From Villigracilis sp024434165 (GTDB lineage: Bacteria > Chloroflexota > Anaerolineae > Anaerolineales > Villigracilaceae): 64,000 nt of DNA. Position 1 is the stretch's first letter. Each line of letters starts with the position of its first letter. The position numbers and the translations under genes are program-made. Of this stretch, positions 31,956 to 40,929 are shown piece after piece. The stretch covers positions 69,695 through 133,694 of the forward strand of contig SZPK01000002.1 of assembly GCA_030263665.1 (NCBI GenBank), written 5' to 3'. Under the pieces are notes generated by a model that was not told the DNA's origin, made no database searches, and saw nothing but the letters and a program-made list of their open reading frames with translations.

Positions 31956-33236
31956 ATGAAACAACACGTCTATTGGCACACCACCGCCCAAATGCCGGAT
32001 GATAGTAATCTGTCACCCATCCCAGCCAAAGCGGATGTGGCGATCATCGGCGGCGGGTACACGGGTTTGAGCGCGGCGCGAATGCTGGCAAAACGCAACA
32101 TAAATGTTGCGGTGCTCGAAGCCAATACCATCGGCTGGGGCGCGAGTTCTCGCAACGGCGGCATGACATTGACCGGGCTGAAACCAGCCATGCAAACGGT
32201 GATCAAAAAATATGGACGGGAATTAGCGAAAGAGTTGTTTCAATGTTCGCTGGATTCTGTGAACATTGTCGAGCAGATTATCAAGGAGGAAAACATTGAT
32301 TGCGGCTTTGCGCGGAGGGGTCATTTGCTGGCGGCGAACAAACCAAAGCATTATGACGCGCTTCAAGATGAAGTGGAATTCATGGCGAAGGAGTTCAATC
32401 ACAGCGTGAGGCTGGTTTCACCAGAAGATTTACGCACCGAGATCGGCACGGATGTGTATCACGGCGCGCTGGTGGACGAGGTCAGCGGCGGGTTGAACCC
32501 GGCGCAATATGTGGCAGGGCTGGCGGCTGCGGCAGCCCGGGCGGGGGCAAAACTCTGCGCGCGAGCGCGGGTCAACAGGCTGGAGCGGGGGGAGAAGCGG
32601 TTTTTCATCCAAACAGAAAGAGGGAATTTGGAAGCAGAATCCGTTTTGGTGGCGACATCTGGTTATACGGGCGGCATCACAAAGAACCTGCAAAAGAAAA
32701 TTATCCCGATCGGGTCGTTCATTATTGCGACGGAACGTCTCTCGGATGAACTTGCAAACAAACTTAGCCCGAAGAATCGTATGATCTTCGATTACAAGCA
32801 TTTTTTGAATTACTTCCGATTGTGGGATAACCGTTTGATCTTTGGCGGGCGGGCGGCGTTTTTCCCCGAAAATAAAAATACCATCGCGCAGAGCGGTGAG
32901 ATTTTGCGGCGCGAGATGATTCGGGTGTACCCGCAGTTGAAAGATGTGAAGGTGGAATACGTTTGGGGCGGCACGCTCGATTTTGCCTTCGACCAGATGA
33001 CGCACGTGGGCGAAGAAGATGGGATTTATTATTCGCTTGGATATGCGGGTCACGGCGTGGCGATGGCGACGTATTTGGGCGCGACGGTTGCCGAAGCGAT
33101 GATGAAGGGGAACATCAAAGAGCATCCGTTTGCGCGATTCGATTTCCCCGGCGCACCGTTCGGCTTGTACAACGGCAATCCCTGGTTCCTGCCCTTCGCA
33201 GGAATGTGGTATAGAATTCTGGATTGGATCGAATGA
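31956..33236 (+). CDS. FAD-dependent oxidoreductase (DAO family, PuuB/OrdL-like)
   Basis: 426 residues. Dinucleotide motif ADVAIIGGGYTGLSAARML near residue 27, GWGASSRNGG (flavin contacts) and the C-terminal YSLGYAGHGVAMATYLG typical of gamma-glutamylputrescine oxidase/sarcosine-oxidase relatives. It likely oxidises an amine or amino acid, producing H2O2 and ammonia; the substrate is not evident. ATG 31956 follows CGGAGG by 4 bases; the longer start at 31884 would translate the heptamer repeat and is rejected. Confidence 0.91.
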   Translation: MKQHVYWHTTAQMPDDSNLSPIPAKADVAIIGGGYTGLSAARMLAKRNINVAVLEANTIGWGASSRNGGMTLTGLKPAMQTVIKKYGRELAKELFQCSLDSVNIVEQIIKEENIDCGFARRGHLLAANKPKHYDALQDEVEFMAKEFNHSVRLVSPEDLRTEIGTDVYHGALVDEVSGGLNPAQYVAGLAAAAARAGAKLCARARVNRLERGEKRFFIQTERGNLEAESVLVATSGYTGGITKNLQKKIIPIGSFIIATERLSDELANKLSPKNRMIFDYKHFLNYFRLWDNRLIFGGRAAFFPENKNTIAQSGEILRREMIRVYPQLKDVKVEYVWGGTLDFAFDQMTHVGEEDGIYYSLGYAGHGVAMATYLGATVAEAMMKGNIKEHPFARFDFPGAPFGLYNGNPWFLPFAGMWYRILDWIE

Positions 33237-33289
33237 TTCTGTAAGTTCTGCGCCGTGTGGCGCCAGCCGCTCAGCCAGGAGGCAGAGAC

Positions 33290-33757
33290 ATGTACCAGCG
33301 AATCCTCGTCCCATTGGATGGCTCGCAGTTTTCGGAGGCAGTGCTGCCACACGCGGAAAAACTCGCCCTTGCCTTGAATGTGGAACTCGTCCTGCTGCAC
33401 GTGGAGGTAACGCCTGTCCCGGAGTTCGACGCGCCTATCGCCACTCTTGCGCCGCCGAAAGAAATCAAGAAACAGCGGGTGGACATCAAATCATACATAA
33501 AAAATACCTGCTCGAGGCTGGAAAACAAGGGCGCGCGCGCCACGTATCAGCTTCGAGAAGGTCCCGTTGCGGAAACCATCCTGGATGCGGCGGAAGCAAT
33601 GCAAGCAGATTTTATCGCCATGTCCACGCACGGGCATACGGGGGTGCTGCGATTGCTGCTGGGCAGCGTGGCGGAACAGGTGGTGCATCGTTCGAAAATC
33701 CCGGTGATGCTGATTCGTCCCCAGGCGGCGAGGATGAGGAAAAGAGGGAAGGGATAG
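33290..33757 (+). CDS. universal stress protein (UspA family)
   Basis: 155 residues with ILVPLDGSQFSEAVLPHAEKL at the start and the ATP-binding pattern MSTHGHTGVLRLLLGSVAEQVV (G-2x-G-9x-GS) near the end. The basic tail ARMRKRGKG is unusual. AGGAGG lies 7 bases before ATG 33290; a GTG at 33257 in frame is less likely. Between oxidoreductase and acs genes, on the same strand. Confidence 0.93.
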   Translation: MYQRILVPLDGSQFSEAVLPHAEKLALALNVELVLLHVEVTPVPEFDAPIATLAPPKEIKKQRVDIKSYIKNTCSRLENKGARATYQLREGPVAETILDAAEAMQADFIAMSTHGHTGVLRLLLGSVAEQVVHRSKIPVMLIRPQAARMRKRGKG

Positions 33758-33827
33758 CGGTTGACCAACATTGAATTCCAAAACGGTATTAAAATTGCCG
33801 AAATTTTCAGACAGAGGAGAGACTGCC

Positions 33828-35735
33828 ATGGCGAAGACCAGCAAGCCAAAGGAAATGGAAGGCGAAGTCTATTATCCATCCGAGCAGGTGGCGGCGCAGG
33901 CGCGGCTGAAAGACTGGGACGCGCTCGCCGAAAAAGCGGACAAAGACCTGGAAGGTTTTTGGGCGGGGGAAGCCTCTGAATTGGAATGGTTCAAAAAGTG
34001 GGACAAGGTGCTCGACGACACGAACAAGCCCTTCTTCAAATGGTTCGTCGGCGGCAAGACCAACATCGTTCACAACGCCATTGACCGTCACCTCAAAACG
34101 CATCGCAAGAACCAGCTCGCGCTCATTTGGGAATCGGAGGACGGAAAACAGGAACGCACCTTCTCCTACTACGCGATGAACCGCGAGGTCACGCGCATGG
34201 CAAACATCATCAAAGCCATGGGCGTGACGAAAGGCGACCGCGTTACCATTTACATGGGGCGCGTACCGGAGATCATCTTTGCCATGCTGGCGTGCGCGAA
34301 GATCGGCGCAATCCATTCGGTGGTGTTTGGCGGCTTTTCAGTGGACTCGCTGCAAGGGCGCATCGAAGACAGCCAGTCGAAACTGGTCATCACCTGTGAC
34401 GGCTCGTACCAGAATGGCAAGGTGGTGGAACTGAAAGCCATCGTGGATGAAGCGCTCAAGCGCTGTCCGTCGGTGGAAAATGTGATCGTCGTCAAGCGTG
34501 TCGGCAATGCCGTGAACATGGAGGCGGGACGCGACCACTGGTATCACGATATGTTGAACCTGCCCATCGCCAACGGCAAATGTCCCACCGAGGTAATGGA
34601 CGCGGAAGACCCGCTGTTCATCCTTTATACGTCGGGGTCCACGGGCAAGCCGAAAGCCATCCTGCACACGCACGGCGGCTACATGGTCGGCACCTACTCG
34701 ACGCTAAAATACGTCTTCGATGTCAACGACACAGACCGCTGGTGGTGCACTGCCGACCCCGGCTGGATCACGGGACATTCGTACATTGTGTACGGTCCTA
34801 TGATCAACGGCGTGACTTCCATGCTTTTCGAGGGCGGACCCGCGTATCCCTATCCGAACCGCTGGTGGCAGGTCATCGAGCGCTACGGGATTACGATCTT
34901 CTACACCGCCCCCACCGCCATCCGCGGCTTGATGCGCTTTGGTGAATCCTGGCCCAACAAACACGATCTCTCCTCCCTGCGGCTGCTCGGCAGTGTGGGA
35001 GAGCCAATCAACCCCGAAGCGTGGAAGTGGTATTACCGCGTCATCGGCAAGGAAAAATGCCCGATCATGGATACCTGGTGGCAGACGGAAACGGGCATGT
35101 TCATGATCACGCCGACACCGGTGGCGCCGCTCAAACCCGGTTCCGGTACGCGACCGTTCTTCGGGCAGCGCGCGGAAATTGTGGACGAGCAGGGCAATCC
35201 CGTCCCCGACGACACGGAAGGTTATCTCACCCTGCTCCGCCCGTGGCCCGCAATGCTGCGCACAATTTACGGCGACGACGAACGCTACGTCAACCAGTAT
35301 TGGAGCAAATATCCGGGACGTTACACCACAGGCGATTCCGCCAAGCGCGACAAGGACGGTTACTTCTGGATCATCGGGCGTGTGGATGATGTGATCAAGG
35401 TCTCCGGTCATCGCCTCGGCACGGCAGAGGTTGAGTCCGCGCTGGTCAGTCACCCGGCTGTGGCAGAGGCGGCGGCGATCGGGCTTCCGCACGACGTCAA
35501 AGGACAGGCAATTCACACGTTCGTCTTGCTGCGGGCAGGTCATGCTCCCTCCCCCGAATTGGCGGAAGAACTGCGCCAGCACGTCGCCACTCACATGGGA
35601 CCGATCGCCAGACCCGAAGATGTGAAGTTCGTTGACAAACTCCCCAAAACGCGCTCCGGCAAGATCATGCGCCGCGTGTTGAAGGCGCGCGCGCAGGGGC
35701 TGCCGGAGGGCGATATTTCGACGCTGGAGGAGTGA
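33828..35735 (+). CDS. acs: acetyl-CoA synthetase (AMP-forming)
   Basis: 635 residues. ANL-family motifs: YTSGSTGKPKAILHTHGGY (AMP binding), WWCTADPGWITGHSYIVYGP, WWQTETGMFMITP, GYFWIIGRVDDVIKVSGHR (hinge) and the catalytic, acetylatable lysine in KTRSGKIMRRVLKA. It converts acetate, CoA and ATP to acetyl-CoA. ATG 33828 (MAKTSKPKEM) has GAGGAGA 7 bases upstream, preferable to ATG 33771. The tail GLPEGDISTLEE is typical of Acs. Confidence 0.96.
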   Translation: MAKTSKPKEMEGEVYYPSEQVAAQARLKDWDALAEKADKDLEGFWAGEASELEWFKKWDKVLDDTNKPFFKWFVGGKTNIVHNAIDRHLKTHRKNQLALIWESEDGKQERTFSYYAMNREVTRMANIIKAMGVTKGDRVTIYMGRVPEIIFAMLACAKIGAIHSVVFGGFSVDSLQGRIEDSQSKLVITCDGSYQNGKVVELKAIVDEALKRCPSVENVIVVKRVGNAVNMEAGRDHWYHDMLNLPIANGKCPTEVMDAEDPLFILYTSGSTGKPKAILHTHGGYMVGTYSTLKYVFDVNDTDRWWCTADPGWITGHSYIVYGPMINGVTSMLFEGGPAYPYPNRWWQVIERYGITIFYTAPTAIRGLMRFGESWPNKHDLSSLRLLGSVGEPINPEAWKWYYRVIGKEKCPIMDTWWQTETGMFMITPTPVAPLKPGSGTRPFFGQRAEIVDEQGNPVPDDTEGYLTLLRPWPAMLRTIYGDDERYVNQYWSKYPGRYTTGDSAKRDKDGYFWIIGRVDDVIKVSGHRLGTAEVESALVSHPAVAEAAAIGLPHDVKGQAIHTFVLLRAGHAPSPELAEELRQHVATHMGPIARPEDVKFVDKLPKTRSGKIMRRVLKARAQGLPEGDISTLEE

Positions 35736-35743
35736 GGAGAAAG

Positions 35744-35788
35744 AGTAATTGGGTAATTGGGGGATTAGAGGCTGGAGATTGGAGAATT
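35744..35788. repeat. short repeat, GGTAATTG/GGAGATTG modules
   Basis: Approximate period-7 modules (TAATTGGG, GGATTAGA, GGAGATTG) between acs and its terminator. Weaker periodicity than the other heptamer loci. Confidence 0.4.
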
Positions 35789-35835
35789 GCCCCGTGATGA
35801 GACGAGAGTCAAGGTCACGGGGCGGTTTTATTTTT
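35789..35835 (+). terminator. terminator after acs
   Basis: GCCCCGTGA (35789-35797) pairs with TCACGGGGC (35815-35823); GGTTTTATTTTT follows. The 17-base loop is long but the stem is perfect. Confidence 0.75.
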
Positions 35836-35947
35836 GATATCCACCCGTGTACGGAATTACCTGCCGAGCCGACAAAACCGTAAAAAATGTGCCGTGTTTT
35901 CCATGTATAATCCGCTTCTGCTTATATCCTATTTCCGGAGGAGAAAG

Positions 35948-36532
35948 ATGAAGAAGTTTTTCGGCAATGAAATCCTTTTGGGGACGATGATCGCCATTCT
36001 GTCCGTTTTTACGGCGTTTGCAAGTTACCAGGGCGCCATGTCCGACTCGGAACAGAACAAGTACGAAATCCTTGGAATGCAGCAATTGAATGACGGGAAC
36101 GCCGAGTACCTGCGCGCCAATCAGGACATCACCCAGGATTACAATTATTTCGACAACTGGTATCTAAACGTGGACGAACGACCCGAAATCGCGGAATATT
36201 ACCAGGAGAATTTTTCGGAGGCGCTTGCCGCCGCCTTCGAACGCGACCAGGGCGTTTGGGACGAGCAATATTATGATGAGATGTACGCAGAGGCGTATGA
36301 TTACTGGAATCAATCCGAAACGAACTTCGACCTGGCAGGGCAGTGGGACGAACGCGGCGACCAGCTCCAACTGGTGATGCTCATCATGGCGCTCGGACTG
36401 GCGTTCGTAGCGTGGGCATCCCTGCTCGGTGCAGAGAGCAACATGCGCACGTTGTTCTCGATTTTCGGCATCATTGCGCTGATCGCTGGAATTATCGTTT
36501 ACTTCACGATGGTCCCCAGCGTGGTTGTATAA
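35948..36532 (+). CDS. three-TM hypothetical membrane protein
   Basis: 194 residues: an N-terminal TM helix (ILLGTMIAILSVFTAFASY), a long acidic, Tyr/Gln-rich middle segment of about 120 residues (NYFDNWYLNVDERPEIAEYY), and two TM helices at the end (LVMLIMALGLAFVAWASLL; LFSIFGIIALIAGIIVYF). The layout resembles DUF4337-type proteins. ATG 35948 is preceded by GGAGGAG, with TATAAT at 35906-35911. Function unknown. Confidence 0.82.
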   Translation: MKKFFGNEILLGTMIAILSVFTAFASYQGAMSDSEQNKYEILGMQQLNDGNAEYLRANQDITQDYNYFDNWYLNVDERPEIAEYYQENFSEALAAAFERDQGVWDEQYYDEMYAEAYDYWNQSETNFDLAGQWDERGDQLQLVMLIMALGLAFVAWASLLGAESNMRTLFSIFGIIALIAGIIVYFTMVPSVVV

Positions 36533-36546
36533 CTTTTCCACTCCAA

Positions 36547-36578
36547 AAAAGCGCGCCCCAGGCGGGACGCGCTTTTCG
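36547..36578. terminator. bidirectional terminator hairpin
   Basis: AAAAGCGCG (36547-36555) pairs with CGCGCTTTT (36568-36576); A and T runs on both sides allow use on both strands, here between convergent genes. Confidence 0.85.
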
Positions 36579-36584
36579 TTTTAT

Positions 36585-36753
36585 GGCTCTCCCGTAATTA
36601 ACGGGAAAGAGCCTAACCACAAAAAGCATCAAGTACACAAAGGAGGGAAAAGGCGTCAACTTTATAGGCGTTTCTCCTTCGTGCTCTTTGTGTCCTAAAC
36701 CCACAGCATGAGGGTCGTGGTGAAAATGGTTATCCCGTTAAAACGGTAGAGCC
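36585..36753. mobile_element. MITE-like element A, copy 1
   Basis: 169 bp bounded by imperfect 11-bp terminal inverted repeats (GGCTCTCCCGT and ACGGTAGAGCC). Contains hairpin CCCGTAATTAACGGG and an inner CACAAAG-type inverted repeat, no ORF. An inverted relative is at 56809-56955. Its ends are also found in the latter (GGTTCTACCGT; ACGGGAGAGCC). Confidence 0.7.
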
Positions 36754-36757
36754 CGTT

Positions 36758-37702
36758 TTATTCAAAGACAACCGTTGTCAACCTCCCGGCTTCAACCATC
36801 ACCATCCGTTCGCGCAGTCCCAACGAATCGTTGAAGGCGATTTTGTACCGACCGGGGGGAAGACCGCCCAGCACGGCATCTTCCGGGTTATGCTCAAATC
36901 CCTTTGCGTAGGAGGAGATGTAATACGTAAAGGCTGCGCTGTCATTCACGTATCGCGTGATGACAAGGGGGCGTTCATAATTGCGTTCGGCATCCATTTT
37001 CAAAGTGATGGATAACGCGCCCGTGCCGCTTTGGGGAATCAGCCAGAGTTCGGGATTCTCGGTGGAAAAGTAATCGGTGTAATCGCCTCCCCTGCGGACC
37101 TCGAAGTGGAGATGACTGCCGGCAGCGCCGCCGCTCGCCCCGACTTCTCCGATCCTCTCGCCTGCTTTTACTGCATTTCCTGCTGAAACAAAGATGTTCG
37201 AGAGATGAGCGTACAGTGTGTAAAAATCGTCCGTGTGACGAATGACGATCACATTGCCGTAGAAATTCGTCCACGGGCTGAATTTGACGGATTTATCCGA
37301 GCCTGCAAATACCACCTCCCCATCCCCTGCTGCATGGACGGGGGTTCCGAAGGCATTTTGAAACTCCACACCGTGATGCGGATCGCGCGCGCCATTCTGC
37401 GTGGTGGCGTAGAGATAGGTCAGGTCCACCGCATCGTTTCCCGGCGGAAGGATGGGACGTTGAAAGCGAAACCCCCAATCTATGATGCAGTAGTCCACGC
37501 TGAGAGGATCGCAGGGAATGGGCGTGGGAGGAGATTTTGTTTCGGTTGGAAGTGCAGTTGGCATAAAAGTCCCGGTTGCGGTCGGGAGGGCTTGTGTTTG
37601 GGTTGGTTCAACGGGCTGTTCAGTCGGCGAGGATTGAACCGGAGAGTTGCAGGAAGCGAGAAGAAAAGCAATTAGTAGAAGTGGATAATGATTTTTATTC
37701 AT
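36758..37702 (-). CDS. M23-family peptidase lipoprotein
   Basis: 314 residues. Lipoprotein signal LLLIAFLLASCNSP (lipobox LASC), a Thr/Pro-rich spacer, then a LytM/M23 domain with HHGVEFQNAFGTPVHAAGDG, LYAHLSNIFVSAGNAVKAGE and SHLHFEVR. The metal-binding site normally reads HxxxD; here HHGVE puts Glu in that place, so activity is not certain. A C-terminal carbohydrate-binding-like beta domain (about 220-314) is unassigned. Likely acts on peptidoglycan or cell-surface peptides from the outer face of the membrane. Confidence 0.88.
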   Translation of the reverse strand: MNKNHYPLLLIAFLLASCNSPVQSSPTEQPVEPTQTQALPTATGTFMPTALPTETKSPPTPIPCDPLSVDYCIIDWGFRFQRPILPPGNDAVDLTYLYATTQNGARDPHHGVEFQNAFGTPVHAAGDGEVVFAGSDKSVKFSPWTNFYGNVIVIRHTDDFYTLYAHLSNIFVSAGNAVKAGERIGEVGASGGAAGSHLHFEVRRGGDYTDYFSTENPELWLIPQSGTGALSITLKMDAERNYERPLVITRYVNDSAAFTYYISSYAKGFEHNPEDAVLGGLPPGRYKIAFNDSLGLRERMVMVEAGRLTTVVFE

Positions 37703-37713
37703 AGGGATGCTTT

Positions 37714-37851
37714 GGACTCAGCCGGCTTGCCGGCGCGGTAACGGAAAGTGGCGGGAGCAAGTTCCTTCTGTCCATAAATCAAGAGGTTTTGGACTCAGCC
37801 GGCTTGCCGGCGCGGTAACGGAAAGTGACGGGAGTAAGCCTTCCTCTGTCC
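37714..37851. repeat. REP-like units, two copies upstream of the RAYT gene
   Basis: Two near-identical units (37714-37773, 37791-37851): GGACTCA-GCCGGC-TT-GCCGGC, GGTAACGGAAAGTG and a closing GTCC. They share the hairpin core with the downstream array at 38417-38785. Confidence 0.75.
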
Positions 37852-37870
37852 ATACGGTATACTTAAAATT

Positions 37871-38413
37871 ATGGAAGACAGTTACAGGACTTACCTCCAC
37901 ACACCGCCGCATTACTTCGTGCCGAATGCCATGTACATGATAACGGCTTCCACGCTGGAAAAACAGCATTTACTGAGCGAAAGCAGGCGGAAAGAATTCT
38001 TTTTGCAAACCCTTTTTGAACGGTCACACCTGCTCAGCTGGAACATCGAGGCTTGGGCGGTTTTAAACAATCACCATCACTTTATCGCACAAGCGCCCGA
38101 AGATGCAAAGACTCTGAAGAAATTAATCCAGCAGGTTCATTCGATCACTGCGATACAATTCAATCGTTGGGATAATACTCCGGGCAGGCAGGTTTGGCAG
38201 AATTATTGGGACACGTGTCTTACATACGAAAAATCCTATCTTGCCAGGCTTCGATATGTCCATGAGAACCCTGTAAAGCATGGATTGGCTGATAATGCGG
38301 CAGACTATCCGTTTTGCAGTTACAAATGGTTTATGGAAATGGGAAATGAAGATTTAAAACAGCGGGTTTTCAATCAGCCGATAGACAAGGTCAATGTGTT
38401 TGACGATTTTTAA
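37871..38413 (+). CDS. REP-associated tyrosine transposase (RAYT, Y1 HUH family)
   Basis: 180 residues. HUH motif in VLNNHHHFIAQ (HxH), the catalytic Tyr likely in RLRYVHENPVKHG, and the family block HYFVPNAMYMITAST. RAYT proteins are single-copy transposase relatives that excise or copy REP/REPIN palindromes. A TATACT at 37858-37863 lies 7 bases before the ATG. Both flanks carry the cognate palindromic units, two upstream and five downstream. Appears intact. Confidence 0.9.
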   Translation: MEDSYRTYLHTPPHYFVPNAMYMITASTLEKQHLLSESRRKEFFLQTLFERSHLLSWNIEAWAVLNNHHHFIAQAPEDAKTLKKLIQQVHSITAIQFNRWDNTPGRQVWQNYWDTCLTYEKSYLARLRYVHENPVKHGLADNAADYPFCSYKWFMEMGNEDLKQRVFNQPIDKVNVFDDF

Positions 38414-38416
38414 TTT

Positions 38417-38785
38417 GGACTCAGCCGGCTTGCTGGCGTGGTTCATGAAGCGCGCTTCGTAAATACGGGAGCAAGCTCCCTGAGTCCATAGGATTTGGAC
38501 TCCGGCGCGGTTCATGAAGAGCGCTTTGTAAAGACTGGAGCAAGCTCCCTGAGTCCATAGGATTTGGCCTCAGCCGGCTTGCCGGCGTGGTTCATGAAGC
38601 GCGCTTCGTAAAGACGGGAGCAAGCTCCCTGAGTCCATAGGGCTTGGACTCAGCCGGCTTGCCGGCGCGGCTCATGAAGCGCGCTTCGTAAAGACGGGAG
38701 CAAGCTCCCCGAGTCCATAGGATTTGGACTCCGGCGCGGTTCATGAAGAGCGCTTTGTAAAGACGGGAACAAGCTCCCTGAGTCC
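38417..38785. repeat. REP/REPIN-like array, five units
   Basis: Units at 38417-38487, 38497-38556, 38566-38636, 38646-38716 and 38726-38785, either 71 or 60 bp, each bounded by GGACTCA/TGAGTCC-type ends. Long units contain GCCGGCTTGCCGGC; all carry GAAGCGCGCTTC-like palindromes and AGCAAGCTCC. Fills the 379-base gap downstream of the RAYT gene; no ORF. Confidence 0.85.
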
Positions 38786-38792
38786 AAGCAAA

Positions 38793-40331
38793 TTAAATTC
38801 CGCTTCGTTCTTTTACCACTGCACGGATTTCGGTTTCGAGCTTGCCGGCTTCCTTTTCCAGTTCGGCGAGTTCAGTGAGCATCTTTTCCCCGGTGGATTT
38901 ATCCTCCAGCGAGTTGATATTGATGCGGACGTTGTATCCTGCGGCAGTGAGACAGGCGCGCGCCATGGCAAAACCGGATATCGAATCGCTGACGGCACTC
39001 AGGATGCCGTGTCTGGCACACTTGACGGCAAGACTCATCACCTTGACCGCGCCTTCGCAAACGTGCAGGGGAATATGCGCCGCGTTGAGCGTGGCTTGAA
39101 GGATGGCGGCGTCGCGCGCCTTTTTTTGTTCGTCTGTATCCTTCGGCAGGCGCATCGCGCCCATCACCGCTTCGAAGGCGGCGGAGTCATCTTCCACAGC
39201 CTGGGTGAGTTCTGCACGCAGGTTTTCCGCCACCACGCGAATCGCCTGCATTTCGGCTGCCACGTCGGCATATTTCTTTTTGCCCATCGTAATGCCCGCC
39301 ACCATGGCAACAAGTCCCGCGCCCATGGCTCCGGCATACGCGCCTGCGGAGCCGCCCCCGGGGGTCGGCGTCGGGGAGGCTAACTCTTCCAGAAAAGAGG
39401 GACCGCTACCGGCGGAGTCGGATGCGTCTGCGGCGGAGGTGGAAAAAAGCCTTGATTCGAGAATCTGCTCTTTGTCGAACTGGTCCAATTGGGTGTACCA
39501 GACCGCTGCATCCACCAACGCTTCCTGCGGAATCAAGCCGACGAGTTCGCTGTGATGGATGCCCACGCCGTAGCGCTGCGCTTCGCGCCGGATGAATTCC
39601 ACCACGCGGGCGATGGGCGTTTCGCGGAAGTTGGTCAGGTTCATCGAGACTTGCGCGCGTCCGTCCACGAGCAACCCCAGCCCTTTGACAAAACGCAAAC
39701 CGCCGCTGGAGTGACGCACGGCTTTGGCGATCTTTTTGGCAATCCCCACGTCGCCGGTGGTGAGGTAGACGTTGAAGGCGATGAGCGGGTTGCGCGCGCC
39801 GATGACGGTTGCGCCCGCCGTGCCAAGTTTGGCAGGACCGAAATCAGGTTTGCGGTCTGGGTTGGTTTCGATCTCGGATTTGAGACCTTCGTATTGTCCC
39901 TTGCGGATGTTTTCGAGATTCGTGCGGTCGGGACGGGTCGCCGCCGCTTCGTACAAATAGACCGGGATGTTGAGTTCGCTGCCGACGCGCCCGCCGAGGC
40001 GCCGCGCGATGGCGATGCAATCGTCCATCGTCGCGCCGCCGAGCGGGACAAACGGGACAACGTCGGTGGCGCCGATGCGTGGATGCTCGCCTGTGTGCTG
40101 GTCGAGGTTAATCAGTTCGGAGGCGGTCCTGATGGCGCGAAAGGCGGCTTCCTCTATGCCTGCGGGGGGACCGGCGAACGTAAGCACGGTGCGGTTGTGG
40201 TCGAAGTCGGAGGAACGGTCGAGGAGTTTCACGTCGCTGACCGATTGGATGGCGGCGACGATCCGGTCAATCACTTCGGGTCGGCGCGCTTCGGAAAAGT
40301 TGGGGATACATTCGATGAGTGGGGTGGTCAT
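38793..40331 (-). CDS. ftcD: glutamate formimidoyltransferase-cyclodeaminase (FtcD-like)
   Basis: 512 residues. About 1-300 is the formiminotransferase domain (ECIPNFSEARRPEVID, HTGEHPRIGATDVVPFVP, GARNPLIAFNVYLTTGD). About 310-512 is a cyclodeaminase domain (ELASPTPTPGGGSAGAYAGAMG, MGKKKYADVA). It moves the formimino group of formiminoglutamate (from histidine) to tetrahydrofolate and releases ammonia to give methenyl-THF. The fusion is as in mammals and some bacteria; a short Ser/Ala linker joins the domains. Cytoplasmic. Confidence 0.94.
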   Translation of the reverse strand: MTTPLIECIPNFSEARRPEVIDRIVAAIQSVSDVKLLDRSSDFDHNRTVLTFAGPPAGIEEAAFRAIRTASELINLDQHTGEHPRIGATDVVPFVPLGGATMDDCIAIARRLGGRVGSELNIPVYLYEAAATRPDRTNLENIRKGQYEGLKSEIETNPDRKPDFGPAKLGTAGATVIGARNPLIAFNVYLTTGDVGIAKKIAKAVRHSSGGLRFVKGLGLLVDGRAQVSMNLTNFRETPIARVVEFIRREAQRYGVGIHHSELVGLIPQEALVDAAVWYTQLDQFDKEQILESRLFSTSAADASDSAGSGPSFLEELASPTPTPGGGSAGAYAGAMGAGLVAMVAGITMGKKKYADVAAEMQAIRVVAENLRAELTQAVEDDSAAFEAVMGAMRLPKDTDEQKKARDAAILQATLNAAHIPLHVCEGAVKVMSLAVKCARHGILSAVSDSISGFAMARACLTAAGYNVRININSLEDKSTGEKMLTELAELEKEAGKLETEIRAVVKERSGI

Positions 40332-40346
40332 GTGGACTTGTAGTGG

Positions 40347-40381
40347 GATTTACGATTTTGGATTTTCGATTTACGATTGCA
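40347..40381. repeat. heptameric repeat, GATTTNN type
   Basis: GGGATTTAC GATTTTG GATTTTC GATTTAC GATTGC, period 7, upstream of ftcD. Confidence 0.6.
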
Positions 40382-40426
40382 GGCAATTATAAGGTGAATT
40401 AACCATTAAGTACAAAACCGGACGAT

Positions 40427-40900
40427 ATGGACAAAACTCTCTACATGCTGATCGGGCCCAAGGGGTCCGGCAAGACTCACATTGGAACCCTCGTCAACAA
40501 ACACACGGACATCAAATTTCTGCGCGTCGAATCCATCTGGCTGACAGCCCAGCCGGGGGAGGACGGCTGGAAGAAAGTGGAAGATGCCATTGACGCGGAA
40601 TTTGCCGCCCGCGGCAAGGTGATGGTGGAAAGCCTGGGAGCGGGGGAGGATTTCAAACGCTATTACGCTTCGCTCAAGCAAAAATACGCCGTCAAAATGA
40701 TACGAGTCTACGCGGATTTGGACACCTGCCTCGAGCGGGTTCGGACGCGCAACTCCGCAAATCACATCCCCGTCTCGGATGACAAGGTCATCGAGTACAA
40801 CAAAATCGCCGCGGCGGTCTCCTACGATTGGGATTTGGAGATTGACAATAACAACCCTGTTTCGGATGAGGAGATTCTGCAACGAATCCTTTCGATTTAG
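40427..40900 (+). CDS. P-loop kinase-like ATPase
   Basis: 157 residues with Walker A LIGPKGSGKTHIG near residue 8 and a LID-like RVRTRNSANHIPV. Overall size recalls shikimate-kinase or adenylate-kinase-fold proteins, but no substrate motif is apparent. No signal. Immediately upstream of a lipoprotein gene with 29 bases between. Confidence 0.75.
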   Translation: MDKTLYMLIGPKGSGKTHIGTLVNKHTDIKFLRVESIWLTAQPGEDGWKKVEDAIDAEFAARGKVMVESLGAGEDFKRYYASLKQKYAVKMIRVYADLDTCLERVRTRNSANHIPVSDDKVIEYNKIAAAVSYDWDLEIDNNNPVSDEEILQRILSI

Positions 40901-40929
40901 CCGATGAGCGCGAATTCCGAGGAGGCTCC

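Noticed and set aside
38417..38785. CRISPR array
   Set aside because: Units are 60-71 bp, self-complementary and adjoin with 9-base gaps; there are no unique spacers and no cas genes, whereas a RAYT gene adjoins.
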